Below, piece by piece: positions 50,270 through 61,386 of a stretch of DNA of 64,000 nt. A model generated the notes under the pieces. That model did no database searches. It was not told the DNA's origin and worked only from the letters and a program-made list of their open reading frames with translations. This stretch comes from a bacterium. Its GTDB lineage: Bacteria > Vulcanimicrobiota > Vulcanimicrobiia > Vulcanimicrobiales > SCRA01. How positions within the stretch are numbered: the first letter of the stretch is position 1; every line of letters begins with the position of its first letter. Location of the stretch: assembly GCA_004297985.1 (NCBI GenBank), contig SCRA01000037.1:32978-96977 (forward strand), written 5' to 3'. The position numbers were made by a program, and so were the translations under genes.

Positions 50270-50362
50270 ACTTGCACTCTCGAAAGGGCAAGTCCCGCAA
50301 GGGATTGCAGGCGACGCGAGGGCTGTGGGGGGACGCGTCCTCGTGTCGCCTCTCTTCTTGTT
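50270..50362 (+). promoter_or_regulatory. Structured leader / attenuator candidate upstream of the chemoreceptor
   Basis: Three helices can form: GCAA-g-TCCC/GGGA-TTGC capped by a GCAA tetraloop (50288-50308); GGCGACGCGAGG/CCTCGTGTCGCC, 12 bp (50310-50350), followed by TCTCTTCTTGTT; and ACTTGC/GCAAGT (50270-50293), which competes with the first. A GNRA-capped stem plus a terminator-like stem recalls c-di-GMP-type riboswitches, but the conserved bases do not align well. Confidence 0.45.
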
Positions 50363-50447
50363 CACGAGTAATCTGGCGCTCGCTCTGGTTGGCCCTGGAC
50401 GCCTACGGTTCGGCGACCGATAATGCCCTCCAAGGGGGGATATCGCC

Positions 50448-52115
50448 ATGATGACCGAGCCCGCGACCATCGCACACGAGCTTGCCGCCCGCTTGAGGCA
50501 GCTTGCGGAGGATGATGTCGCCGACTTGACGACGCTGCTCTCCCTGCCCGCCGACGCGCCGGCGGAGTTGCGCGACCTCTGCGCCGCGTTCAATGCGGTA
50601 TTCGCACGCGTCGCCTCCGACCTGCGCGATCTGGCCAAGCGGACCAACGACGGCTCGGCGGCCGCTGCCCGCAACGGTTTCTTGATCGGACGCATCGCCA
50701 CGGCCACGCATCGCCAGTCCGAGGAGACCTCGCAGATCGCCGCCGCTGTCCACGAGACGGCGCAGGGGGCGAAGATGGTGGCGGAGTCGGCCGATCACAC
50801 GCGTCGTCTCACGGACGAGCTGCGTACGTCTTCCGCGGCGTCGTTCGCTACCGTAGAACGCTCGCTCGAGAAACTCGAGCAGCTCCGTGCTCAAGCGGAG
50901 CAGGCGGCGCAGCACGTCTCGGGCGTCGTGGAGCTCTCGCAGCAAATCGAGCAGGTCGTCGACGTCATCGACGACGTCTCGGAGCGGACGAACCTCTTGG
51001 CGCTCAACGCGGCGATCGAGGCGGCCCGCGCCGGCGAGCACGGCCGCGGCTTCGCCGTGGTGGCCGACGAGGTGCGCAAGCTCGCGGACTCCACCCGCTC
51101 GTCGACCAAAGAGATCGGCGCTTTGATCCGCAACGTGCTGTCGTCCGTCGAGGCGGCGCGTACTGCGACCACACAGAGCACGCAACGCGCCGTCGAGGTG
51201 AGTACGGAGGCGACCAAGGTGCGCGACGACCTCGGCCACATGACGGAGATCATCGGCAAGTCCACGGAGCAGGTCGCCTCCATCGCCACCACGGTAGAAC
51301 AGCAGTCCGCCGTGCTCGGCGAGGTTTCGCACAGCGTCGAGGCGCTCAGCACCCATGCCAACGAAGGTGCCGCGAACGCTAGGGACGCCGGAAACCTCAA
51401 TCTCGGCGAGCTCACGGGGCACGCCTTCACGGTGCTCGGACGCTACCGCCTGGGCACCTTCATCGATCGCGCCCGTGATTGGGCGAACGATGCGGCGACC
51501 GAAGCGGAGGCGGTCTTCGAGCGCGCGATCGAGCGCGGACACATCGCAGAGCGCGACGCCTTCGACACCACCTACGTCGAAGTCACCGGACCCGACGTGC
51601 GCCGGCTCTCGCGCCTCTTCAACGTCGATCGCTTGCGTGGCGGAGCCTTCCGCCCGCCCAAGTACCGTACGAGTTACGACGCCAAAGTCGACGAGGCACT
51701 GGTTGAGATCGTCGACCGCTATACCGCGCTCGACAAGCATATCGTCTATCTCTGCGTCGTTGACATCAACGGATTCCTGATCGCCCACTACCGAGACTAC
51801 CGCAAAGACATCACCGGCGACGACGAGCGGGATCTTCCGGGCAATCGTATCAAACGTGTCTTCGACGATCACGTGGGCATCCGTGCGGCGCGCGTGGGGC
51901 TGGCAGGAGGGCTCGACGTTCCGCTGCGCGCGCCGCGCTCGGCGTTCGTCCAGCGCGGCGTGGACCTGCGCCGCAAGCCGGGGGTGCGCTCCATGGTTCT
52001 GCAGACCTATGCACGCGATACGGGCGTGGTGATGGACGATCTCGCGGTGCCCATCTACGTACGGGACCAGCGCTGGGGTGCGATGCGCCTGGCGATGGAT
52101 ATCGAGGCCCTGTAG
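50448..52115 (+). CDS. Soluble methyl-accepting chemotaxis-type protein
   Basis: 555 residues, no membrane segment. Residues about 60-330 form the MCP signalling coiled-coil with the hairpin tip [41 protein letters not shown]. The C-terminal part ([21 protein letters not shown] ... [23 protein letters not shown] ... [17 protein letters not shown]) is a PAS/Cache-like sensor placed after the signalling region. GGGGGGAT precedes the ATG. It should control CheA from the cytoplasm. No che genes are in the window. A structured leader lies upstream. Confidence 0.9.
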   Translation: MMTEPATIAHELAARLRQLAEDDVADLTTLLSLPADAPAELRDLCAAFNAVFARVASDLRDLAKRTNDGSAAAARNGFLIGRIATATHRQSEETSQIAAAVHETAQGAKMVAESADHTRRLTDELRTSSAASFATVERSLEKLEQLRAQAEQAAQHVSGVVELSQQIEQVVDVIDDVSERTNLLALNAAIEAARAGEHGRGFAVVADEVRKLADSTRSSTKEIGALIRNVLSSVEAARTATTQSTQRAVEVSTEATKVRDDLGHMTEIIGKSTEQVASIATTVEQQSAVLGEVSHSVEALSTHANEGAANARDAGNLNLGELTGHAFTVLGRYRLGTFIDRARDWANDAATEAEAVFERAIERGHIAERDAFDTTYVEVTGPDVRRLSRLFNVDRLRGGAFRPPKYRTSYDAKVDEALVEIVDRYTALDKHIVYLCVVDINGFLIAHYRDYRKDITGDDERDLPGNRIKRVFDDHVGIRAARVGLAGGLDVPLRAPRSAFVQRGVDLRRKPGVRSMVLQTYARDTGVVMDDLAVPIYVRDQRWGAMRLAMDIEAL

Positions 52116-52174
52116 CGGAGTTTTTGCCACGAGGGTTCCGATGTTTTTCGTGTTCTCGGCGTATCCGCGCGTGC

Positions 52175-52180
52175 TATAAC
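52175..52180 (+). promoter_or_regulatory. Extended minus-10 box placing the start on the ATG
   Basis: TGCTATAAC gives an extended minus-10 (TATAAC) that ends 7 bases before the ATG at 52187; no minus-35 or Shine-Dalgarno sequence is clear. Same spacing as the boxes of dctQ and the 44453 gene. Confidence 0.5.
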
Positions 52181-52186
52181 GGCGGC

Positions 52187-52690
52187 ATGAGCTTTATCAC
52201 GCGTTTCTTAGCGGCCGCCGCCGCGTGCGCCGCCCTCCTTACTCAAACGGCTTTCGCCGACCAGGCGCCGGCGCCGACTAGCGCCGTCGCGGGGCCGTAC
52301 CGGCTGAGCATCCAGCTCACTCCTTCGGAGCCCCTGTACCCCACGCCGGCCGCGGCGCAAGCCGCCGGTGTCGTCACCGGTTTCATCGCCGTACGCGGCG
52401 AGGCTCCCGTGACGCTCTCCACCACGCCGGCTCCCACTGCCTTCCTGGCCGTTCAGGTTTTCGATGCGAAGACCGGCGCTGTGGTCAAGAACGCCGACGT
52501 CAACATCCTGGTGACACCTACCGCCGGCGGTGCCTCGCTGCAGCTCCCGGTTGCGGAGATCGTGGAGTTGGGCCAGGGCGCCAAGAGCGACGAGTACGGC
52601 AACAACGCAGCGCTGAAGCCGGGCGACTACACCGTCAACGTCAACGTCAACGCCAAGGCCGAGGCCTGGTTCCACGTCACCGTTCATTGA
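52187..52690 (+). CDS. Exported protein of unknown function
   Basis: I start at the ATG of MSFITRFLAAAAACAALLTQ (167 residues) rather than the track start 21 codons upstream. FLAAAAACAALLTQTAFADQ is a signal peptide. The mature part (GPYRLSIQLTPSEPLYPTPAAAQAAG ... AFLAVQVFDAKTGAVVKNADVNILVTP ... LKPGDYTVNVNVNAKAEAWFHVTVH) is predicted beta-sandwich, similar in general style to FixH/YtkA-like exported proteins. No catalytic residues. Probably transcribed alone from a leaderless promoter. Confidence 0.78.
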   Translation: MSFITRFLAAAAACAALLTQTAFADQAPAPTSAVAGPYRLSIQLTPSEPLYPTPAAAQAAGVVTGFIAVRGEAPVTLSTTPAPTAFLAVQVFDAKTGAVVKNADVNILVTPTAGGASLQLPVAEIVELGQGAKSDEYGNNAALKPGDYTVNVNVNAKAEAWFHVTVH

Positions 52691-52706
52691 TCCAATGAAT
52701 CACTGA

Positions 52707-52757
52707 GGGGCCGCGCCGTTCACGCTTTGGCCATGCAGACGGCGTGCGGACGGCCCC
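52707..52757. terminator. Large GC-rich hairpin before amt
   Basis: GGGGCCG-CGCCGT ... ACGGCG-(6 bases)-CGGCCCC forms 7+6 bp. No T-run follows, so it is a possible Rho-assisted terminator of the preceding gene. Confidence 0.4.
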
Positions 52758-52858
52758 CACCCGTGCAAACGTCGTACGCGGCAGCCGCATTGCTAACGTC
52801 GCGTCGAATGCCACAACACCTCTGCGCCTGGTAGCATCGCCCTCAAGAGGAGGAGCCG

Positions 52859-54109
52859 ATGCACCCAAAGATCGACGCAGGAGATACCGCGTGGCTGCTC
52901 GCCTCGGCCGCGCTGGTCATGATCATGACCCCCGCCCTGGGATTCTTCTACGGCGGGCTCGTTCGCCGTAAGAACGTGCTCTCGACGATCATGCACAGTT
53001 TCTTCATCCTGTGCTTGATCAGCGTGCAATGGGTGATGTGGGGATACTCGCTGGCCTTCGGCCACGATCTGCACGGATGGGGAATCGTCGGTGATCTCTC
53101 GTGGGTTGGGCTGAACGGCGTGGGGATGACGCCGAACGCCGACTACGGCGCCACGGTCCCGCATCTGGCGTACATGGCCTTCCAGATGATGTTCGCCATC
53201 ATCACCCCCGCGCTGATCACCGGCGCGTTCGCCGAGCGCAAGCGCTTCAAGGCTTTCGTGATCTTCAGCCTGTTGTGGTCGACGCTGGTCTACGATCCCG
53301 TGGCACACTGGGTTTGGGGTCACGGCGGATGGCTGGCGAAGCTGGGCGCGCTGGACTTCGCCGGGGGAACGGTCGTTCACATCACTAGCGGCGTCTCGGC
53401 ACTGGTTGCCGCGATGGTCCTGGGGCGGCGTATCGAGCTGCAGCGCGGCGAGGCGCACCCCGACGAGCCGTACGATGCCACCATGACGATCCTCGGCGCC
53501 AGCTTGCTGTGGTTCGGCTGGTTCGGCTTCAACGCGGGGAGCGCCATTCAGTCTGGAGGCCTAGCCGCCAACGCTTTCGTGGTCACCAACACCGCTGCGG
53601 CGATGGCGGCGCTCACCTGGATGACGCTGTCGTGGATGCACAAGGGGACGCCCAGCGTGCTGGGCGCCACGGCAGGCGCCGTCGCTGGGTTGGTGGCGAT
53701 TACGCCCGCGTCGGGCTACGTGACCACGCCCGCTTCGATCTTGATCGGCTTGGGCGCCGGCGCCGTCTGCTACGTCTGCGTTCACCTGATGAGGCGCAGC
53801 GGCGTCGACGACGTGCTGGACGTTTTCGCCGTCCACGGCGTGGGCGGCGTCTGGGGGGCGCTGGCCACGGGCCTCTTCGCCACCGTGGCGATCAACGCCG
53901 GAGCCGCCAACGGGCTGTTCTACGGCAACCCCAAGCAGCTCGGAATCCAGGCGATCGCCGTCGCTGCTTCGTTCACGTACTCGGCGGTCATGACGTTCGT
54001 GATCCTCAAAGCAGTCAACGTCTTCGTCCCGCTGCGCGTGAGCGAGCAGGAGGAGGCGATGGGGCTCGACCTCACCCAGCACCGCGAAGTCGTGGCCTCG
54101 ACGCCGTAA
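52859..54109 (+). CDS. amt: Ammonium transporter, Amt family
   Basis: 416 residues with eleven membrane helices and no signal peptide. GFFYGGLVRRKNVLSTIMHSFF, DFAGGTVVHITSGVSALVAAMVLG (first pore His) and DVFAVHGVGGVWGALATGLF (second pore His) are canonical, and GWFGFNAGSAIQSGG completes the family motif. AGAGGAGGAG precedes the ATG. It conducts NH4+/NH3 as a trimer. No glnK gene is adjacent, which is unusual as amt and glnK are normally paired. Confidence 0.95.
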   Translation: MHPKIDAGDTAWLLASAALVMIMTPALGFFYGGLVRRKNVLSTIMHSFFILCLISVQWVMWGYSLAFGHDLHGWGIVGDLSWVGLNGVGMTPNADYGATVPHLAYMAFQMMFAIITPALITGAFAERKRFKAFVIFSLLWSTLVYDPVAHWVWGHGGWLAKLGALDFAGGTVVHITSGVSALVAAMVLGRRIELQRGEAHPDEPYDATMTILGASLLWFGWFGFNAGSAIQSGGLAANAFVVTNTAAAMAALTWMTLSWMHKGTPSVLGATAGAVAGLVAITPASGYVTTPASILIGLGAGAVCYVCVHLMRRSGVDDVLDVFAVHGVGGVWGALATGLFATVAINAGAANGLFYGNPKQLGIQAIAVAASFTYSAVMTFVILKAVNVFVPLRVSEQEEAMGLDLTQHREVVASTP

Positions 54110-54146
54110 CCCACTCGATACTCTCTCGCCAACGAAAGGAGCCCAC

Positions 54147-54806
54147 ATGGGGCGCTGGATCGCGCCGATGGCACTCGCCGTCGGGGTCTGGGTGACGCCG
54201 TCTCTTGCGGCAGCTACCCCAACCGAACTCTTCAACATTCCAACCACGGATACGCAGGCAGTGAGCGTTCTCCATGCCGATCTGGTCTGGGGATCGGCAC
54301 AGCCCTACGCCGGCGATGCCGGCGTGCTGGTGGGCGTGAGTCGCCGCGCGGAGTTCGCGCTCGACTCCGTGCGCCCCGGAACGCCCAACACGATGCTGGG
54401 GGTGAAGGTGCGTCTGCTGGACGAGCGAGCCGGTACGCCGGCGCTGGCGGTGGGCATTCTCTCCTATGCGCCAAGCCACCCCGGCCTCTCCGCCAACGAG
54501 CGCTACGTGGTGGCCGGGCGGCATGTTGGGACGTGGCGCGTGACCGTCGGTGCCTACGCGGCCAACGCATCCACCGTGGGCCCGAGCCACGCCGGGGGTC
54601 TCTTCGGCTTCGACGGGCCGCTGGGCGGGCGCTGGAGCGCCAGCGTCGATACGACCACGGGCAGTTCGGTGCTGGGCGTGACTACCGTCGGCATAGGCTA
54701 TCAGGTGACGCCGAAGATCAACGTCAACCCCGGAGTCGTCTTCCAAAATGCGAGAAGCAATGGCCCCGATTTCCTGCAGGTCGAGGTCCATATCGACCTT
54801 CGTTGA
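54147..54806 (+). CDS. Exported protein, possibly a small beta-barrel
   Basis: 219 residues. RWIAPMALAVGVWVTPSLAAA is a signal peptide. The mature protein alternates hydrophobic and polar residues in strand-like blocks (FALDSVRPGTPNTMLGVKVRLLDE, WRVTVGAYAANASTVGPS, VTTVGIGYQVTPKINVNPGV) and ends LQVEVHIDLR, which looks like outer-membrane barrel strands. It follows amt by 37 bases with GAAAGGAG, so it may be co-transcribed. Function unknown. Confidence 0.72.
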   Translation: MGRWIAPMALAVGVWVTPSLAAATPTELFNIPTTDTQAVSVLHADLVWGSAQPYAGDAGVLVGVSRRAEFALDSVRPGTPNTMLGVKVRLLDERAGTPALAVGILSYAPSHPGLSANERYVVAGRHVGTWRVTVGAYAANASTVGPSHAGGLFGFDGPLGGRWSASVDTTTGSSVLGVTTVGIGYQVTPKINVNPGVVFQNARSNGPDFLQVEVHIDLR

Positions 54807-54891
54807 GCCGGAGACCCCCAACGCTTGGGCAGCCGTCCAATGCGCGGCGTGGGAACGCGGTCTATACTGAGTCCAAGCCAAGGAGGTTCGC

Positions 54892-55023
54892 ATGGAGATG
54901 CTCGTCGCCAGTCTGGTTGCCTTCGGTTCGCTGGTCGTCGCGTGGATCGTCCTTCCCGCGTCGAGCGTGCCCCGTGAGCACCATCAGGCTGCCGCCGGTA
55001 TCTCTTCGGATCTCGCGGCGTAA
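54892..55023 (+). CDS. Small single-pass membrane protein (43 residues)
   Basis: Too short for the ORF track. An ATG with AAGGAGG six bases upstream opens a 43-residue frame, MEMLVASLVAFGSLVVAWIV then LPASSVPREHHQAAAG, ending in TAA. One hydrophobic helix (residues 4-22) and a short polar tail. TATACT at 54863-54868 could be its minus-10 box. The strong ribosome-binding site and clean layout support a real gene; the role is unknown. Confidence 0.65.
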   Translation: MEMLVASLVAFGSLVVAWIVLPASSVPREHHQAAAGISSDLAA

Positions 55024-55057
55024 TGTAAGAATCTCTCTCAAGGTCAAAACCGGCGGG

Positions 55058-55083
55058 GGCCCGTGCCAGTGAAGGCACGGGCC
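55058..55083 (+). terminator. Hairpin after the 43-residue gene
   Basis: GGCCCGTGCC-AGTGAA-GGCACGGGCC is a perfect 10-bp stem, with CCGG bases able to extend it. Only a short TTT follows. It probably ends the small transcript. Confidence 0.6.
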
Positions 55084-55108
55084 TCCGGCGTTTCGAAGGG
55101 AAAACCCC

Positions 55109-55588
55109 GTGGAGCTCTACATTCTGCGCCACGGGGACGCCGGCGAGCAAGATCCCGCCCGTTGGCCCGACGACTCGCAGCGCCCGCTTACCCGCGACGG
55201 CCGGCTGCGCATGGAGCGGGCGGGCAAGGCGTTCAAGCATCTCGGCCTCCGCTTCGACATGGTGCTCTCCAGCCCGTACGTGCGCGCGCTGGAGACCGCG
55301 CAGGCCGCCTTGCCGCGCGCCACGGTCCTACGCACGGCCAGTCTCGCTCCAGGCGCGGAGCCTGAGGCCGTCTTCGCGGAGCTGGGTTCGCTCGACGCCG
55401 ACGCGGTCATCGTCGTCAGCCATGAGCCGCTCTGCGGCCGCCTCCTGGCATCCGCCGTCGCGCCCAACGGCATCACGCTGCGCTTCGGCAAGGGCGCGCT
55501 CTGCCGTATCGACCTCACGCATCCCCAGCCGGGTGCGGGAACCCTGCGCTGGCTGATCCCAGCTCGCGCTTGGGAGCACATCGGCTAG
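55109..55588 (+). CDS. sixA: SixA-type phosphohistidine phosphatase
   Basis: 159 residues, GTG start with GAAGGG upstream. MELYILRHGDAGEQDPARWPDDSQRPLTRDG has the RHG catalytic motif of the histidine-phosphatase fold, and VIVVSHEPLCGRLLAS the second His. LSSPYVRALETAQ is the usual middle motif. The size matches SixA, which removes phosphate from phosphohistidine proteins; the enzyme could act on PTS-type or HPt proteins, none of which is seen here. Confidence 0.88.
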   Translation: MELYILRHGDAGEQDPARWPDDSQRPLTRDGRLRMERAGKAFKHLGLRFDMVLSSPYVRALETAQAALPRATVLRTASLAPGAEPEAVFAELGSLDADAVIVVSHEPLCGRLLASAVAPNGITLRFGKGALCRIDLTHPQPGAGTLRWLIPARAWEHIG

Positions 55589-55682
55589 TACGTTAGAACA
55601 ATCAACGGGTACGATGATCGGCGGTGAAACGGGCAGGTCGCTACGCGTCGCCGGCGCGAAAGAAGCGGCCCGTCGCGAACGT

Positions 55683-55758
55683 GGGCGATTAGCTCAGCTG
55701 GGAGAGCGCCTCCCTTACAAGGAGGAAGTCGGCGGTTCGAGCCCGTCATCGCCCACCA
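55683..55758 (+). tRNA. tRNA-Val (anticodon UAC), CCA encoded
   Basis: 76 nt. The acceptor GGGCGAT pairs with ATCGCCC; D-arm AGCTCAGCTGGGAGAGC; anticodon stem-loop CCTCC-CTTACAA-GGAGG gives anticodon TAC; T-arm contains GGTTCGAGCCC; discriminator A and CCA are encoded. The ORF 55614-55835 is only a shadow of it. Confidence 0.97.
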
Positions 55759-55762
55759 CGTC

Positions 55763-55787
55763 AAAAGCCCGTTGCTACGGGCTTTTT
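55763..55787 (+). terminator. Rho-independent terminator of tRNA-Val
   Basis: AAAAGCCCGT-TGCT-ACGGGCTTTT with a further T: stem of 7 GC-rich pairs extended by A-T, immediately after the tRNA CCA end. Confidence 0.9.
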
Positions 55788-55800
55788 CATTATATCGAGG

Positions 55801-56109
55801 CTACCGGGCCAATACTTGTCCGACAACCTGAATGACAGCCTGTTTCCGCTTGCGGGGACGCGTGAGGATGGCGTCCAGGGAGGCGGCGGCCTCGCGCTGG
55901 AGGATCGAGCGCGACGTGGCCGATCGCCGGGCGGCGTGTCGGCGCCGCACCAGCTCGTAGATGCCGTACGTATTCGGGCTTCGATTCGGCTTCACAAGGC
56001 CGCCAGCGAATGCCTCGGTCCTCGCGATCGGGTGGTTCGAGAAGCGCAAATAATAAGCGACCCGGCCGCCCTCTGACGACTGCTCAACGTCTTTCAATTC
56101 GCGGATCAT
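55801..56109 (-). CDS. Small protein of unknown function
   Basis: 102 residues beginning MIRELKDVEQSSEGGRVAYY. Codon use is GC3-rich as in neighbouring genes, and its ATG overlaps the stop of the preceding small ORF (ATGA), supporting a real pair. LRFSNHPIARTEAF is followed by a basic stretch (RRRHAARRSATSR) and a C-terminal helix, PRKRKQAVIQVVGQVL. No family recognised. It converges on the tRNA terminator. Confidence 0.55.
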   Translation of the reverse strand: MIRELKDVEQSSEGGRVAYYLRFSNHPIARTEAFAGGLVKPNRSPNTYGIYELVRRRHAARRSATSRSILQREAAASLDAILTRPRKRKQAVIQVVGQVLAR

Positions 56110-56265
56110 CGCTCCACCTCGTCTGCGGTTACGGTCACTATGCTGTACAGCTCTGGGTCTCGGAGGTCAAACGTATCCTGCCGCGTCCATCGCTGCGCCA
56201 TTTCGTATGCGGCACCGCGGCTGGCCGCCGAACTCAGCGTGCGCGATGACGCTGCTAAAAGCGCC

Positions 56266-58771
<2,506 letters not shown>

Positions 58772-60058
58772 CTAGCGATCGTGCCAGATCGGAATCGTAC
58801 AGCGCGCCGAGATGCGCGCCTCGTCGAGCACGCGCATGACGTTGCCGTCCTCCAGCGCGAGTTCGTCGAACAGGAGGGCGGGGACGCCCTCCGCCGCACG
58901 CACCGAGTATCCGGCGCGTTCGAGTGCGGCGCGGGCCGCATCCATGTCTCGGCCCTCGGTCAGCCCGAGCGCATGCGGCATGCGCACCTGGTCGAGCGGC
59001 GTGAGGGTAACGTCCGCCATACGGCGGTTGGTGCGGAACGAGGTTCCGTGCGCGAGATGGCGGAGCACGGCGAGCAAATCGCCCACCATGGCGGAGGCGG
59101 TCGGCTCGCGTCCGGCGCCGGTGCCGATGAAGCTCAACGCTCCGGTGGCCTGGCCCACGATGCGGATCGCGCACTGTGGCCCTTCGGGCTGCGCGAAGAG
59201 ATGGCCGGTCGGCACGAAGACCGGTGAGACGGCAGTGGTCAGCGTCTCGTCCGCATCGCGCGCGAAGGCCAACAGTTTCAGTGCGTATCCGAGGTGTTTT
59301 CCCAGCGCCACGTCTTCGGGGCTCAGCGCGGTGATGCCGCGCCGCGCGATGGCGGTCGATTTGACGTAGCGGCGGAAAGCCAGACGCGAGAGCAGCGCCA
59401 GTTTGTGCGCGGCGTCCCAGCCCTCGACGTCGCTGCGCGGGTCGGCCTCGGCGAAGCCGAGCTCCTGCGCACGTTTGAGCGCGTCGGCGTAGGTGGAGCC
59501 GGCGGCCATCGCACTGAGGATGAAGTTGGTGGTGCCGTTGACCACGCCGGCGATCTCGACGATGCGTTCTCCGGCCAGCGACTCGCGCAGCAGGCGAATG
59601 ATCGGAATCGCCCCGCCGACGGCGGCCTCGTACCAGAGCGTGACACCGTGATTGTCGGCCAGGGCATCGAGCTCCGCGCCGTGGGCGGCCAGCAGGTCCT
59701 TGTTGGCCGTGACGACGTGTTTGCCGAGGCTCAGAGCCCGCGCCACGTAGTCCGCGGCGGCACTGGTTCCGCCGATGCACTCCAGAACCACATGGACGTT
59801 GGGGTCGTTGATGACCGCGTCGGCGTCCGTCGTGAGGACCGGGAGCGCGGGCGTGGCGCCGCGCGGCTTCTCGGCGTCGCGAATGAGCACGTGGACGAGA
59901 TCGAAGTCCACACCGGCTTCATTTCGCAACAGCTCGCGCTGCGCGTGGAGGATGGCGACGACGCCGCTGCCGACTGTGCCGTGCCCTAGCAGTCCGATGC
60001 CGACACGTTCGGGGCGGCCTCGATGCCAGTGTGCTGGTTGAGTGAGCAACACGGCCAT
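58772..60058 (-). CDS. hom: Homoserine dehydrogenase
   Basis: 428 residues. The NAD(P)-binding [19 protein letters not shown], the catalytic region ([37 protein letters not shown]-type sequence, with [10 protein letters not shown] and [17 protein letters not shown] visible) and a C-terminal ACT-like regulatory domain (about 340-428) are all present. It reduces aspartate semialdehyde to homoserine for threonine and methionine. It lies between trmD and metY on the minus strand. Confidence 0.95.
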   Translation of the reverse strand: [428 protein letters not shown]

Positions 60059-60144
60059 CAGAACCTCGGGTGAGAGAAGCTGCCGCCCGTTGGCGGCGTA
60101 TTGGCGCTTATGTTAGTCAAGATGGAGGGGAAGCGTCAATCCCT

Positions 60145-60846
60145 CTAAGGGGTCGGTTTCTCCATCTCGGCTCCGCCGGCAAGGTCTGGGCGGCGGGCAG
60201 CGGTGCGCCGGCGGGACTCCTCGCGGCGCCATGCAGCGATCGCTGCGTGGTCCCCCGAGAGGAGCACCGGCGGGACCTCCAGGCCGCGAAAGACGCGCGG
60301 GCGCGTGAAGACCGGGAAGTCGAGGGAACCGCTCTGGAACGACTCTTGCTCCAGCGAATCGCCCGTAATGACCCCGGGGAGCAGGCGAGCCGTGGCGTCG
60401 AGCACGGCCATGGCAGGGATCTCGCCGCCGGTCAAGACGAAGTCGCCCAGCGAGACTTCCTCGACGGGGTAGAGGCTCGCAAGGCGCTCGTCGACGCCCT
60501 CGTAGTGGCCGCAGATGAGGATTAGCTGCTCGAGCGCGGCGTAGCGCTCCGCCGCCGCCTGCGCGAAGCGTTGTCCCGCCGGCGTGAAGAGCACGATCGC
60601 GCGCCGTTCGCGGGGCTCGGCCAGCAGCGGGTCCAGCACGCGGGCCAGCGGCTCGATGCGCAGCACCATACCCGGGCCGCCGCCAAAAGGCGTGTCGTCG
60701 GCGCGCTCGCGGCCTACCAGCGCATCGAGCACGTGGTGGAGGCGTACCTCCAAGAGCTCCCGTTCCAGGGCGCGCCCAAGGATCGAGAGGGCAATCTGCG
60801 GTGCGAAGAGCTCCGGGAAGAGGGTGATCACGTCGACGCGTAGCAT
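60145..60846 (-). CDS. trmD: tRNA (guanine37-N1)-methyltransferase
   Basis: I start at the ATG of MLRVDVITLFPELFAPQIALSIL (233 residues); the track ORF is 39 codons longer. ADDTPFGGGPGMVLRIEPL, LICGHYEGVDERLASLYPVEEVSLGDFVLTGGE and the SPOUT trefoil-knot motif are unmistakable. It makes m1G37 in tRNAs. Usually it sits in the rpsP-rimM-trmD-rplS cluster; here it stands upstream of hom, and no such neighbours are present. Confidence 0.95.
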   Translation of the reverse strand: MLRVDVITLFPELFAPQIALSILGRALERELLEVRLHHVLDALVGRERADDTPFGGGPGMVLRIEPLARVLDPLLAEPRERRAIVLFTPAGQRFAQAAAERYAALEQLILICGHYEGVDERLASLYPVEEVSLGDFVLTGGEIPAMAVLDATARLLPGVITGDSLEQESFQSGSLDFPVFTRPRVFRGLEVPPVLLSGDHAAIAAWRREESRRRTAARRPDLAGGAEMEKPTP

Positions 60847-60883
60847 GGCGGGCAACCGTTCGCGGCGAAGGCCGCTCGTACCC

Positions 60884-61384
60884 ATGTTGTCGACGATCGC
60901 AGAGCTCTGGCGCAAACGGCGCCCTGGTCCCTCAGGCCCCTTCGAGGAGGGCGTTTCCGCCATCGAGGCCGGGCGCTATCGCGAGGCCTACCATCTCTTT
61001 ACGCGCGCGCTCCATGAGCCCGGAGCGAGCCCCGCGGAGGCCGCGGCGATCTACAATAAACGCGGCGTTGCGTTGGTGCATCAGGGCCAACACGAGGAGG
61101 CACTTGCCGATTTCGCGGCGGCCATCGAGAGCGACCCCGCCTGCACGTCGGCGATCGTCAACGTCGGCAATCTGGCCTTGGAGCGCGGCGATGTCGAGGC
61201 CGCCATCGCGCAGTACGAGGCGGCACTGCGCATCGATCAGGAGTGCGCGCTGGCTCACCATAACCTCGGCACCGCCTATCGCCAGATAGGGCGCCGTTCG
61301 GAGAGCGTGGCCCATCTCAAGGCGGCGGATAAGATCCGCAGCCGCACGTGGTTCGTCCGCCTGCGCGATCGCACACCGCGCTAG
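60884..61384 (+). CDS. TPR-repeat protein
   Basis: I start at the ATG of MLSTIAELWRKRRPGPSGPF (166 residues), divergent from trmD with a 37-base gap; the long track ORF is a shadow of trmD at its left. Three TPR units are visible: EEGVSAIEAGRYREAYHLFTRAL, IYNKRGVALVHQGQHEEALADFAAAIESDP, VNVGNLALERGDVEAAIAQYEAALRID, plus a partial fourth (LAHHNLGTAYRQIGR). A protein-binding scaffold; no enzyme domain. The partner is unknown. Confidence 0.85.
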   Translation: MLSTIAELWRKRRPGPSGPFEEGVSAIEAGRYREAYHLFTRALHEPGASPAEAAAIYNKRGVALVHQGQHEEALADFAAAIESDPACTSAIVNVGNLALERGDVEAAIAQYEAALRIDQECALAHHNLGTAYRQIGRRSESVAHLKAADKIRSRTWFVRLRDRTPR

Positions 61385-61386
61385 AC

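Noticed and set aside
50270-50362. A definite c-di-GMP-I (GEMM) riboswitch
   Set aside because: The GNRA-capped stem and GGGCAA/GACGC strings are suggestive, but spacing and the conserved 3' half do not match; kept only as a structured leader.
55614-55835. 73-residue ORF containing RLAQLGERLPYKEEVGGSSPSSPT
   Set aside because: This is the well-known translation of a tRNA gene, here tRNA-Val.
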